Source of the DNA: Stercorarius parasiticus
Lineage: Eukaryota; Chordata; Aves; Charadriiformes; Stercorariidae
Direction of reading: 5' to 3'
Assembly: GCA_013396915.1 (NCBI GenBank)
Contig: VWZL01000259.1
Location: forward strand, 236,378-300,377
Length of the DNA: 64,000 nucleotides
How positions within the stretch are numbered: position 1 is the stretch's first letter; each line of letters starts with the position of its first letter. A program made the position numbers and the translations under genes. Below, one piece after another: positions 52,309-64,000 of this stretch. The notes beneath the pieces were generated by a model. The model was given only the letters and a program-made list of their open reading frames with translations. It was not told the origin of the DNA and ran no database searches.

Positions 52309-54390
52309 AAAAAAAGAGAGAGATACTGCCCACAACGAGGCAATCTGCAGGCAGGGTGGGGAGAGATCTAAAGCCCTGAAACCAGGTGGGGCTGAGCCAC
52401 CAGCACAGGAGAGAGCAGAGATGAGACAGATCACACAGGCACGAGGCACGTTTGAGTTCTCTGTGTCAAAAGCAGAGGCAGCCATCTGCAGGAACACACT
52501 TCCCAGGTCATGTCACTCCTGTGAGATGCTCGCAAGGGAGGTAGGGGTGCATTTTTATTTTTTCCAAACCCAGGCACGTATCAGTGGCCAGCCATGAGAT
52601 GCCCACACTGAACTGCAGAAAATTAGGGCTTGAGAGCACCATGCAGAGTCAACAAATCTATCCTGCTCTCCAAAGCAGGGCCAGCTACAGCTGTGTCATT
52701 CCTGACAGATAGTTGCCTGACCTCTTAAATAACTCAAACATCAGAGACCTCAATACTTCCCTAGCCAGCATATTCTTGCATTTCACCATCCTTACCCATA
52801 ACAAGCTTTTCTAATTTGTAACACTGAATGCAGTTTGAGCCCATGAACACAGCTGTAGTTTCCTCACCTGCAACAAGAGGTAATATGGAGTATTTGAGGA
52901 CTATATGAGCATTATTTAACCCAAATAAGAGAATGAAATATTCTCTAAATATTTAAAAATCTAATGGTTTTTGATCATTTTATTAGCATGATTCTGTTCT
53001 CTGACTAGTTGGTCCATCTTTTTCCTGGACTGAAGTGTCCATCTTGCAGCCCATACTGCAATGAAGCATTTTGGTGCATGTGGTCAACTCTTTCTCCCCG
53101 CTGGCAACAGGCTTTGAAAGGCTGCTCTTGTCAAATTTTGTGCATTGCTGGCCACCTTCAGCTCTCGGGAAAGCAAAGACAGCCTTTCACTAAGGCATAT
53201 TAACACTCAATTCATACGGATTGCAAAGACTTGTTTACTCCCCTAAGTTTCTACAAATTTTAGCATTTTACAGGATCAAGATCTAAGAAGATGGTCTCAA
53301 GTGAAAGTGATAAGCAGCACATCATCAGCATCTTTTTTTTTTTTTTAAAACAGCCTATCAAAAAAGGCCTCCTTCCTCTGGTTTCTATCACTTTGTTTAT
53401 TCCTACTACTGCCGTGCCTTATATTACAGTTTCATAAAATGTTTGGTTTACTCTGTAAAACATTTTAGGGCATAGCTGTGGGAAAGGTGCCTTAAATGGT
53501 TCAAAATTCGTCCCCTGAAAACAAGTTCGTATATTCCTGTTTTCACTACTCACAGTGCTAACGCTCCTGCGAATGGGATATTTCTGTGAATATAATATTG
53601 AATCCTTCACCTTTTGGCAACAAAGGTGTGGAAAGGAAACATTTTACATATTTAAAACCAAAACAATCAGATACAAAAGAAATTATGTAAAAGCTGATTA
53701 GAGATAACGGAACACTTGTGACAAACTACACCTCACTTAACTGCACACATGTTATAGATAATTATAGGTTAAGCACACAGAAAGCTGGTGCTTCTGGTTT
53801 CAGCTCAGGGAAACTGTCTTATCACTATAATTTGCCTGAGAGAGGAGATGTCCTGGATTCTAGCTCCTTTTCCATATAAAGGAGTTAATTGATTGTGTTT
53901 ATACTATGCTGTGCACAGTGCATTATATCAATTCTCTGGTTCGTGGTTCTCAGTTTGAAGACATCAAACTCAGATGAATGCAAACAGCTGGGGGCTGGGT
54001 ATGAGAAACCACCCCAGGGTTTCAGCCAAGTACAGTGGGGTTTGGGGAGAATTTGTTTTTGTTTTGGGGGGTGGTGTGATTTTTTTTTTTTTAGGAAATA
54101 ATTTGTTAATTAACTACTTGGAGCTAAAAATATATGGATAAACTTTGTTCTAGGTAATAGCTCTCAAGTGGACCTCGCTACCATTCCCTTTCAACTCATA
54201 TATTCATTTACTGAAAGACAAGGGGAATATCATCTCTCCAGCTGTCATCAGATTGCAGTATTGCACAGGGGACGAGATGAGTTTGGGAGCAGGAATTATA
54301 GCCCCTTTTCTGAGATGTGAGTTTCTGGAGTTGTGTGGCTATTTCATACTCTAAGGCTTTCATTTCTTTTAGGGACCCTCACACTTGAAG
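52309..54390. other. Non-coding stretch, no gene recognised
   Basis: Short unrelated frames only. It contains a T14 run joined to AAAA at 53333-53350, a G-rich patch at 54036-54076 (GTGGGGTTTGGGGAG, then GGGGGG) and T13 at 54080-54092. No RNA gene or transposon was recognised. Confidence 0.55.
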
Positions 54391-54399
54391 TCTGAATAT

Positions 54400-54640
54400 C
54401 AGACAGCTGTTATTACTGATCTTGGTTTATCTCTTTGTGTATATTTGCATTAAACTGGAGAAGAGTGTCAGTGTTCACCATGAGCGGCAGCTTTGTATTA
54501 TCTAGTCTGCAATTACAGCAATCGAATCTCTTCAGATATTAATCAGTTGATTGCCTATTTTAAATAAGCAAATTATTTCTTGAGCTCTGTGTCAGCCATG
54601 AAGCCTGCCCTTTGCAGGAGTGCTGAAGCAATGACCCACC
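54400..54640. promoter_or_regulatory. Candidate conserved non-coding element
   Basis: Repeat-free block with GTATTATCTAG (GATA-like) near 54496, GCAATTACAGCAATCG near 54509-54524, and AATCAGTTGATTG at 54541-54553, which holds two opposed AATCA half-sites like PBX/MEIS or bicoid-type homeodomain sites. A retained CpG (AATCGAATC) sits between them. No open frame of note. Regulatory role inferred. Confidence 0.42.
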
Positions 54641-55689
54641 CAGAAACTAAAACCCAGTGATGACTCCCTAATAACCCATCATGCTACAAGCTCTATAGTA
54701 ACCATAATAAAACATGCCCAGACAGCCCCCAAGATGGTACAACCGTAACTCCCCATCCAGCACAGCAGCCAGTCTGAAAAGTTGCAGCAAACAATTTACT
54801 TCCCCCCGCTTTGGTGCGCTCATGCATCGACTCTGGCTCTGCTACTCATGAGTTATCTGGCCATTTCTAACCCATGAAAATAAATTGTTTGTCTGCCTCC
54901 AAGTTGCACAGCCTCTGGATCTGTAGATATTCAGATACATGCAGGGTACTCTGCATCTCATGCATGGAGCTCCCACACAGGGCTGGCAGTATTAGATCAT
55001 CAGAGGAGACAAGACAAAAAAAAAAGAGTAAATTAAGAAAAAGACAACAACAGACTATTTGATCATGCTACTTTGCTGCAAACCCACAATTACTCCACAC
55101 AGAACAAGGCAGATTTAAATTGCTACTGAGTCAGAACTCCCTACAGTTTTGAACTAGCAGCAGCATTTTACACCTACTGCCAAAAAGTGCAAATAATCAT
55201 GCTGCAAGGCGGGGCTTTAGACTTTGGAAGAGTTACTCCTGATTTATGCTAGTGCAAGTGCAGACTGAGTCCGCTAAGCAGAGTTACAGACTCTGCACTG
55301 ACCCACCTCCATGTCTGCCTGCCTCTGCAACTCGGTACATCCTTAAGGACAACATTCACTCAAGAGGTACATAAAGTCGTAGGGATTTTAGGAAGCAAGT
55401 ATCCTCTGTTTCTTGTCCAACCCTGTCTCGCTGTATTTAAACAATCCTTCTCTTTCTGAATTACCACTAAGGTGGTAACACTTTAATTTTCATCCTGAAT
55501 TTGTGCAGGGCAAGAAATTTCACCCAATAGAGCCTCTCTCCTTAAGCTGCCTTTCACAACCTCTCATGGCTTTTCAGACTTAATTTTCTATAGATTGCTT
55601 GCCCACTCGAGAGAAGAAACTTGAATGCTCTCAGCCAGCAGAGCCGGCGCCTGCAAAAAGATGTCAGGATCGTTCACCGCAGCCCCTGG

Positions 55690-55850
55690 ATGCAAGCTTA
55701 ACTGCTAGTGGCTGCTTTTAGCACGTCAATGTGAATTACTTGACTGGTGAAACTAAGCAGCAATTAAACACCTCACCACTAAGCGGAAATGAGAAATTTA
55801 CTGTTTGGTCTTCAGATAAGCTAGAGCCTCCTGCGAGCCACTGTTATCAA
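55690..55850. promoter_or_regulatory. Possible conserved non-coding element
   Basis: Repeat-free block with GCACGTCAATGTGAATTACT at 55721-55740 and CAGCAATTAAACACC at 55758-55772, followed by CCACTAAGCGG. CpG words (CACGTC, AAGCGG) are retained in otherwise AT-rich DNA. It overlaps the start of a 108-codon plus-strand frame that has no recognisable domain. Confidence 0.28.
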
Positions 55851-58800
55851 ACCCCGGGGAGGACCAGTTGGAGTCAGAACAGTCTCAGCCTGTGGCCAAA
55901 AGGGGAAATATTTCTAGTGAAACAGAAATCAATTTTTATCATTCTCCCCTTGTGGTTTTTCTTGAGTGCTGATAGCAAAGGCCATGAGAAGGGAAAGGTG
56001 TTGAGGTTTAACCAAGATTTCACCTGGAAACAACTGTGTTGTACTGCTCAGTTTTAGTTAAGGACACAGGGGATGGGTAAGCAGGCCAGGCAAAGCCCTC
56101 TCCATTTCAGCAGTCACCTTAATATGGGACAAAAACAAGTGAAATGCCGGTTGCACACACAGAGCAGGCAATAAGAGAGAAATAGCCCTCCTCAGAACTA
56201 TCAAAAATTCACAAAGCACACTAGATGGAATCTAGAGACCTTGATTTTGCAGGCGTTGATTCAACTGGATAACCAGATGAGAACGAGGTTTCGTTTTTTT
56301 CTTTTTCCTTCACATTAGATCACACAGATGCAGGGGAAATGACGAGAGCACATGGCTGGAGGTGGCAAAAAAGCAGCAGCTCGCAGTTTGCTCAGGGCAC
56401 CTGTTGTGTGAGACCACATTTCCTTTGGCCTCCTAAGCCTATCATGGGTGGGAGCAAGGCACTTGGACTTCCCACCTGCTACATGCAGCCACACAAGTAA
56501 GTGCAACCTGTTTGACATACCAACAGAGCTACAGGGAATCCAACAGTCAGCTCCCCACACACGAATATGGAGAAATAAATACTCTTTTTCCCCTTCTTTG
56601 CACAATTTAGCAATTAAACTGGAAGCTCTTCAGGTCAATAACAGCTCTCAACTTAGTTTGTACAGTGACTGGCATAAGGGGACCTCATCTCATTTGCTCA
56701 TATCAGTATCAAACAACACCTGGAGCCAGCTTAAAAAGCTAACACTACTGCTCAAAACCGGAGTTCTATTGAAGAAATGGGCCATGACAGCTAATGCATT
56801 TCTGGGTAGTTTTGAACCAATTCTGCATGGAATTGTAAATTCCGAGTCTGACAGTCCGAAAATATGATAGATTTTTCTGCATTTATTAAGGAATTTACAT
56901 TCCTTCGTGTTTTTAGGCAACTGACTTCACTGTGACGAGCAGGTGAGCAATTTTATTAAAATTGCTCAAGCATCCAAATCCTTCACTAAGTAAACTCTTT
57001 ATTTTCATGCACATTAACACCAGTTCCTTGATTTTGCACAAGCTGTCCAGAAAACAGAAAGACACCAGGAGACAGGAGTTACCACAGCCTACCTCCAACA
57101 TAAATGCTACTATGTGAGATAGTGACAGTCTCCCTGTATTACCAGTATTCATTTCTCTCTACTTTGGGGGCTTTTGAGTCCACCTGAACTCTTTTAAACA
57201 GCTAAGTTTAGGATAAGATAATTCATGCCCTACAAGTCCCTATTTTTCTGCCCCCTAACTGAAGAGGAAAGCAAGGGTGACAAGACCAGATGTCTCTGTC
57301 TCCCTCTGGACAAAAGAATTCTATTCCACGCATTCGACTACAACAGCCTGAATTTTAAATTTCACACACAAAATATCCTCAGCCCAGTGCCTGCAAACAA
57401 TAAGTAGTTATAAATTATACCATGTAGCCCAAAAAGTCAGCCAGCCATGAAGCAAAGGCAACCCTCCCTCTACAAATAGCAGGGCTGACCTTTTCCACAG
57501 CAGGATATAATGCACCATCAATGTTCAGCATCTTAAAATAATTTCTGAGCTTCAATAAGAGAGTACCCAGACCCTGGGCCCAATCTCCAGTAACACTCAA
57601 AATCCTGAATTCCTGTTTACCAAGTGCTCAGCACTTCACAGGATCAGCAACAGCAGCAACTTTTCCAATGATGTGACTGGCCCATCATATTCTTCCTCCA
57701 CTGAAGGCACTGAGTACTTGTTGCTCTATGACAACCTGAAATATCTAGGTCCAAATCCCAGCTGAATTCCTGACCTTATTCAACTCAGAAGGTTGGTTGT
57801 ACTTTTGCAGTGAAAAGTCAATTTGAGGGCCAAAAGCATCAACATCAATGAAAACCAGATTCTGCATCTAAAAGTGTTTTCCTTGGTCAGAAAAGAGGTT
57901 CACATGCCATAAGCACTGCTTCTGCCTTCCTACAGTGTCAGTGATCTCACCTGACTACCTGTATTTAGCTCTCCACTGCTTGGCCAACACACACCAGTTA
58001 CATGTTCTGCACGGTTAATCCACCTTTTGCACATACTGCTGGTAACTCATTTGTGCATTAAAGAAAGGCTTCAGTGTCCTTTTCACTAAAAATACTATTT
58101 TTCATTCTGCATTCTAGTAGCACATTATTTGATGACCCAGCCCACAGCAGCACCAGCAGCTAGTCCAGGAACAGCTCTGCATGTGCTTGATTGCAACTCA
58201 TTGGCATTACACCATTATTTCCCGAGCCTAAGGCATTCCTGGAATTCACAACTATGGTTTTGTCAGGTATATTTGAGACACAGTCACAAACATGTCATTG
58301 CTGTGTTTCTAAAACCCTTGAGCCAGAACTTCCATCAGTGCCAAACCCTTAGATTACAGCTGAAGTCAGTGAAGGCTTTATCTTTCTCCTCATGTTGCAT
58401 CAGCTCCTGTGGTATCTATGATTTATCCCTTTTAGCCGTTGTTTCCATCCCCTGTTCAGCATCTGCCCTGCAAAACCCAAACAAACCAAAACAAAATACA
58501 ACCATACTACATCCAGATCTGGCCCCTACCCTGCATGGCATCCAGATAGGCATCCCCTGGGATCAACGCTCTGGAGCTGGTGGGATTTTTTTTACCCCTC
58601 TGTGCCCAGGAATTTAGAGAAAATGGAAGAACAGACTTACAGCCCAGCATGTTCACACAGCCAGACTTTTTTTTCAATATATCCTGGGATGGGAGGATGC
58701 CTCTCCTCCCCCCTTTCAGCAAGGCAGCCAGCCTGGAAAGAAGAGGGATGGAAAATTCAGCTCCCAATTTAAAATCATTTGAGGCCGAGGTTTTGCCAGA

Positions 58801-59735
58801 GGAATCACAGCTGTGACATGCCCACCACTCTAACCATGGTGAATGAATCTGGCCACGAATCGTTAAGCTCCCCAAGCATCCAGCGCTCTCAGCCTGCTAC
58901 TAATCACTCAGAAATCTGGCTCTCCGGACTATTTGTCGTAAGAAATTGCTCCAATTCAAAAAGATGATCTGGAAGTTTAATATTAATCAAAACAGGGCAT
59001 GTACCAGCAGAGATGCAGTTTAAACGTAAGCGTAAGATAAAGGAAAATGATTGCGTTCACCAAATTCCATGCTGACACAAGAAAAATACCTCGCCGGTCT
59101 CAAGGCAAAGCAGAGATGTTAACAAGCCACCTCTTCCCAGCCGTAGTGGGGCTGGAGCACATGCAGAAGGGAAGTTTGATGTATTTTTTTTCTATCCGAG
59201 AGCATTGCTGGTCCAGCCAGAGCACGAGTGGGTTGCAGTCAGCAGCTGCAAAACTGCCCACTCTGGGGTGTCTTACGTGACTGCAAACGCTAGATTTGTC
59301 AACCTAGGTTGTTATCCAGGCTGCAGTGAGACATGGGAATTTTGGGGGGATGATTCATCTCATCCTAAGGCAGCTGTCCAGAACAGGTTAAATGGAACAC
59401 CTTTAGAGTTAAGAGACAGGGATGACACCCGGATGTGGGGCAAGAGGCAGAAGCGGGGTGGTAACAGCACCGTGCTGCTCATCAGGGCTGAGATGAGTTG
59501 GGAAGCAGCGTCCTTCATTTGCAGTCTGGCAATATCTGAGCATCTTCATTCATTCTTTGGAAGCCCAATGCCTGTTTCCAGCCAAACCTGCTCAGCCCAC
59601 CTCTAGTTAATTAAGTTCTGCTTTAAAACCAGTAGCAGCATTGCTGGGCTCTGCAATTGTCCTCCAGTGTCAAAAAAATGATACATGTGTTAATATCCTG
59701 CACGTTTTAGGCTCCGAGAAGCAAACTGACCCTGT
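55851..59735. other. Non-coding stretch, no gene recognised
   Basis: Holds several frames of 120-160 codons (for example 58129-58617 plus, 58507-58875 minus, 59205-59606 plus) that overlap each other on opposite strands and show no recognisable domain, so they are read as chance. No transposon or RNA gene was identified. Confidence 0.5.
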
Positions 59736-59739
59736 GGAA

Positions 59740-60140
59740 TAGTCATTAGTTGTTTTTTAATTAACTGCTCCACATTTTCCCCCCAGATCTTGCAACAACT
59801 TGCAGAAATAGGGAAGCAAAGCTGCTCAGCAATAAACGGCAGCAGTTGTGCTCATACGCCGGAACAACTTTTGTTCTCACGGATGTTTGTCACGGGGCTG
59901 TCTTCCTTTTACCAGTACGAAATCTACATCAAATGGAGTTTTTAAAACAATGTAATGAGAGTACTCACCATTAAACTCCCATCTTCATTAGTATCTCATT
60001 TAACTGCTGAATTTATATCCCCAAGCATCTTTAATTTATTGATTGTTTCTAGGAGGGTTTTTCTCCTGCATTACTTTTCTTTCTATTTAGCATCAATTAG
60101 TGGAATCTGGACAATGATTTGTATGCAGGTTTTGACATAG
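59740..60140. promoter_or_regulatory. Candidate conserved non-coding element
   Basis: A repeat-free block of about 400 bases with the palindrome TTAATTAA at 59757-59764, GGCAGCAGTTGTGC near 59838, several retained CpGs (TACGCCGG, CTCACGG, TCACGGGG) at 59856-59896, and TTAATTTATTGATTG at 60031-60045. The combination of CpG retention and homeodomain-type words in AT-rich DNA is enhancer-like. No open frame of interest. Confidence 0.38.
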
Positions 60141-61184
60141 CGGGTTACAGATGTTTAAATGATTTTACTGAGCTGCCACCTGTGATCTCATAGGCAAAAT
60201 ATCAGAACTGGAGTCTCTGCTAAGACACAGACACCCTTGTCTAAGGGCACACAAGCGCACTAAGCATGAAACTCAGACCGTCCCCCCTCTCCTGCCCTGG
60301 GCTGATGGAGCTGATCAGGCAGCAGCAATCCATGGGCAGCCACAGGAGGCCAAGCCTTGCCTCCCAAACACCTCTCTGAGCATCACGCACACCTCCCACG
60401 TGCTAACATCAGCAACCTCTTCCCATAACTCAGACTGAGGCACATCCGTTATGGTATGGCACGTGCTGTTGCATGCACCTGGTAAGAAGATACACAAAAG
60501 ACCCTGGAAAACAACTGCAAGTTCCTGCTGCACACAGTTTAATGTCTAATTGACAAAATACGGGAAGGAAAAGATGCACTGAGGAAGGAAATAACTGTCC
60601 AAGCCCTCACCAGTACCAAGATGAGGGCAAGACCTGCAGCGTGCATCCCCCTCTCAAGCTCACAATGCAGCTTTCCTTGATGCTGCTGGTGGACCCTGAC
60701 TAAGTCAGAAAGGCAGGAGGTCTGCCATCAGATTCACAGCAAGCAGGATCAGGCCATACATAGAGCTCTAAAGAGTTCTACAAACGCCTAAGTGAACGTA
60801 GTAACAATCAAGACTTCATTCGGTCATAGTCCTGGGAAATGGTTCTAAGTTGGCAACCAAAAACATGACAGAATGTCCCCTTTTCTCCAGAAACTAAACA
60901 GCAAAGGGAGTAAATCCCCACAAGAACAGAAGGAGACAACATTTTGAAAGTGAGACATAAAAAGCCTAGGAAGAGGCTAAGATTAATTAATGACTCTAAT
61001 GACTGAGCTGATTCCCCAAAACTCAGGGACTAGCATCTCCTCAGCTAGCTCACTGTTGCTCTTCCAGCAGCACTTTGTATGGGCCAAATCTTGCTGAATG
61101 GCCTTCACACAGAGCTAAGCTTACAGTGCCCGTGGTTGCACAGTCATCTTTTTCTGTTGGACTACAGTGAACAGCAGCATGGGC

Positions 61185-61201
61185 AAAAAAAAAAAAAAAA
61201 A
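61185..61201. repeat. A17 homopolymer
   Basis: Seventeen A, then GAAAAATCCC. The sequence upstream does not resemble a processed gene copy or a SINE, so it is treated as a simple repeat. Confidence 0.9.
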
Positions 61202-61298
61202 GAAAAATCCCTTAAAGAAAAGCACTCCACTAAAACATTAATAACATCCTAACGTATTCAGCTTGAACAACAACTTACTTCTTTTTCATAGAGTCCAC

Positions 61299-61620
61299 GT
61301 CATAGAATCATTTAGGTTGGAAGAGACCCTTGGGATCATCGAGTCCAACCATCAACCCCACTCTACAAAGTTCTCCCCTACACCATAACCCCCAACCCCA
61401 CATCTAAACGACTCTTAAACACATTCAGGGATGGTGACTCCACCACCTCCCTGGGCAGCCTATTCCAGTGTCTGACCACTCTTTCTGTGAAGAANNNNNN
61501 ACTGGACACAATACTCAAGGTGTGGCCTCACCAGTGCTGAGTACAGGGGGACAATCACCTCCCTACTTCTGCTGGTCACAGTATTTCTAATACAAGCCAG
61601 GATACCATTGGCTGGCTGGC
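61299..61620 (-). mobile_element. CR1 LINE fragment, minus strand, split by N gap
   Basis: Read on the minus strand, 61620-61501 encodes the late part of CR1 ORF2, with [20 protein letters not shown] followed by LEYCVQ. After the N run come TTCTTCACAGAAAGAGTGGT, the GGCTGCCCAGGGAGGTGGTG block, and the 3' end CTTCCAACCTAAATGATTCT. In intact CR1 about 100 codons lie between LEYCVQ and the FFTERVV-type segment, so the six N stand for either a much larger unsequenced part or a real deletion joined by a tiny gap. The tail type matches the copy at 40.4 kb. The 5' part is missing. Confidence 0.93.
61495..61500. other. Assembly gap (6 N) inside CR1
   Basis: A run of about six N inside the minus-strand CR1. 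The flanking CR1 segments are not adjacent in full elements, so the gap length is not reliable. Confidence 0.9.
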
Positions 61621-61650
61621 TGCCCTGCCCTGCCCTGCCCTCCCCTCCCA
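61609..61650. repeat. Simple repeat (TGGC)3 then (TGCCC)4
   Basis: Three TGGC units, four TGCCC units, then TCCCC and TCCCA variants. It sits exactly at the 5' limit of the CR1 copy on its minus-strand reading, where the CR1 similarity stops. Confidence 0.8.
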
Positions 61651-64000
61651 CCAGACTCTCCCATTTCTCTCTGAGAAAGGGGTGGGGGGGACGGACATCC
61701 CCATTACTCAAAACCTACCTCATTAGACCCAGCAGGTGTTTCTAGTTTCTTCCTGACTACCCGTTCAGAGCCTGCTGGGAATGGAGCAAATAACTTTGGT
61801 ACCGCCCTTAATTACAGCCTCCTGGCAACGCCTCCTGCCTATGCTGTCAGAGGGGGGCTGCCCGGGATGTGGGAAGCATCACTGAGGGTACATGCGCTGC
61901 CTGCTTAGAACAAGAGGTGTCTCTGAGTCGGAATATAAGTGGGGGGAAAATCAATTCAGAAACTGAGATCATTCACAAGTATCTCTTGTAAGGTCTTATG
62001 ATAGTACTTGAACCTGCTCTTATCTGATTCAGTCTTAACCCCTGCCCTGGAAGAGGAAGCTCTGGTCCAACCCGTTACCTCAGGAGGCCGCCCTCAGCCC
62101 ATTCTCACTCTGGCGGAAAACAGCTCCCTGCTCAGCACCCACAACCAAACCTGTATTTGTTGTATTATTGCTTCAGCAAATCTCCCTGGAGCTGTGCAGG
62201 GACAGAGACAGGCGTTTATCAACAGTGAAACAAATCCCAATCTAACTGTAGACATGAGCAGTTACATGGCCGTGGCCACATCACATCATGGAGAAATACA
62301 CAGCCACAGGGACAATAACATTTCCATATTCTCTTTTCCCCATTCCCCCTTCAGCTAAATCGGTACCTGAGTGGCATCCGATCATGCACTGGAGCCATCA
62401 GTGGCATAAACCAGCATAACCTGCATTACTTTGGTATGGTTTTGGCCCCGGGCAATTGCAGCCCTGCCAGGGACTGGGGTATCTGGTGGTTCAGAAACAC
62501 AGGAGAGTCTATCTCCAGCAACTTCCATGGACTGTGTTGACCAGAAAAGGCCTGTGAAACTGAGGAGAAGAGGTTCAAGGAGTTCCTCACCACAGATGCT
62601 GCCCCATGTATTGCATGCCCTCTTCTGCTGGAAGAGGTTTGTATGCCAATCATGTTGTAAATGAATTGTGGGCTGAAGTTACACCCACCCAAAAGAACTA
62701 GGGAGCTTCAAATACATAACTATGAAACCTTAACTCAAGAAGAGCAGCAAAAGAAAGCATAAAACCAGTCAGTTGCCTGATGATAACCTTACAGAGCAAG
62801 CCTGCAAAGCTCGACTTGTTAATGCTAAACACAAAACATCACTTGAGGTTAGATATGACCGCTGGGAAAGGAATGTGTCAAAGTGCTGCAGCAGCCTGAA
62901 ACATTCCCATTTCCAGTTCACAAATCCCAAGGAGCTGCCAGAAATAAAGAAATGCTCAGCGGGCCCTAAGGCATCAAACCAAACCCTCGCTCCCGAGCAG
63001 GAGCAGTACAGATTATGCTTTAAGTGAGAATGGCTAGATGGAGAAGGAAAAAATACCAGGAAGTGTTTTGATGAGTTTCTATGAACTTGAAAAATCCTAT
63101 CATTGGCTATAAAGTCACTGAGGAGATTGTGAACGGTGATTGTGCAGCTCTACAAGGTAATTTATCTCCCTGACCAGTACTTCGTAAACTGTCTACTGAA
63201 CTGCCCTCTGTTAAAACTAAAGATATACAGACACTTGTAAACCTTATCGAGGGGAAAACAACTCAGATAATTTTACACATTTAAATGAAAAACAGGTCCT
63301 GAGCTTTTCCAGGGAATGAAAAAGTCAGCTCTGCTACTAGAGTCCGGTCACCCATGGAAGGGGGGCCAGGAACAGCAAAGCTGAAAAGTGTGTATGTGGC
63401 TGCTCCTGCTACTCCCAGTTGTAGCAGGAAGCTCTTGACTACAGTGTTAATTTTCTCAAGAACTTTACCAAGGCATGTGTCCAAAAAAATGCGAGTTGTT
63501 TTTTTTTCTGCAGCATTTTTTTGAAGCATCTGACTCCATAGTCACCTCTATCAGGGGAAAGGAGTAGAGGAGCTAGTATTCTTTTAGGGAAAAAAACAAC
63601 TATTTTACTCAGTGGCAAACGTAAACTGTTTTTCAAGATCAAAGGCCTCACCTTTTAATTATTACTTAATTCCAGGAAATTCAGGCAATTGAATCTTCAT
63701 GATGTTACACCTAAATAAGAGAAACGGTTTCAGCTCCCATGCAAACCAAATTAAAAGCCAGGATTCAAATCCAAAGGCCCTAACATCTTCAGAACATCCT
63801 CCCAACACTGAAGGGTAGAAGCTTTCCTAGATTAGTTGGCAGAAACTTGTGGTAATCTCACAAGTTCAAATGTTCTTGTGAAATTTCCATCCAATTGGGC
63901 ACACCTGAACTGGAACAAGAAAATAGTCTTGGTAACCAACCTGGAACTAGATCAATAGAAAATGGGGCAGAGCTGAAGATCAGACTCTGAAACTCCTTAA
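61651..64000. other. Non-coding stretch, no gene recognised
   Basis: Frames up to 116 codons (62008-62358, plus) without recognisable domains. A possible MIR remnant lies at 63757-63780. Nothing else was identified. Confidence 0.5.
63757..63780 (-). mobile_element. Possible MIR SINE remnant
   Basis: AGCCAGGATTCAAATCCAAA resembles the reverse complement of the MIR segment containing the B-box-like TTCGAATCC word (AGCCGGGATTCGAACCC). Only about 24 bases match, so the call is weak. Confidence 0.3.

Noticed and set aside
58129..58617. 162-codon plus-strand open frame
   Set aside because: No recognised family. The opposite strand is also open over its end (58507-58875), and composition explains it.
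61185..61201. A17 as the tail of a processed pseudogene
   Set aside because: The sequence before it shows no recognisable transcript, polyadenylation signal or target-site duplication.

Overview
The window reads as euchromatic DNA from a bird (or a closely related sauropsid). The organism call rests on four CR1 LINE fragments with the avian 3' end, built of ATTCTATG-type octamers. Other signs agree: no bacterial-style packed ORFs, no operons, moderate AT richness, short homopolymers and scattered ambiguous bases. Runs of N at 25174-25228 and about 61495-61500, and single N at 24965 and 33261, point to a draft assembly. Species cannot be told from the sequence.

I recognise no protein-coding gene, tRNA, rRNA, CRISPR or intact mobile element. 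Almost all open frames are under 130 codons, overlap on both strands and resemble nothing I know, so I treat them as chance. The only recognisable protein is the broken reverse transcriptase of a CR1 element at 27.8-28.7 kb. One further stretch, 33590-33853 on the minus strand, has the form of an internal exon (acceptor, 264 open bases, full-consensus donor), but I do not recognise the peptide.

Layout: 1-27.8 kb is unannotated DNA with small simple repeats (polypyrimidine tract at 8.0 kb, 18-bp tandem at 8.4 kb, alternating purine/pyrimidine tract at 9.4 kb, dispersed direct repeat at 22.5-22.8 kb) and a conserved-looking block that ends in the gap at 25.17 kb. CR1 fragments lie at 27.8-28.7 (+), 40.4 (+), 52.2 (+) and 61.3-61.6 kb (-). 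They fall into two 3'-end types: 28.7 with 52.2, and 40.5 with 61.3. Four short MIR-like remnants are also visible.

From about 34 to 60 kb there are repeat-free, AT-rich blocks dense in homeodomain-, POU- and C/EBP-like words (34.3, 37.6, 41.4, 45.1, 46.1, 50.1, 54.5, 55.7, 59.8 kb). They look like conserved non-coding elements. The best overall reading is a gene desert or very large intron that may hold long-range enhancers. This is inference from sequence texture and needs a multi-species alignment. I found no clear evidence of a previously undescribed system; the splice-flanked open stretch at 33.6-33.85 kb and the cluster of enhancer-like blocks are the best leads.
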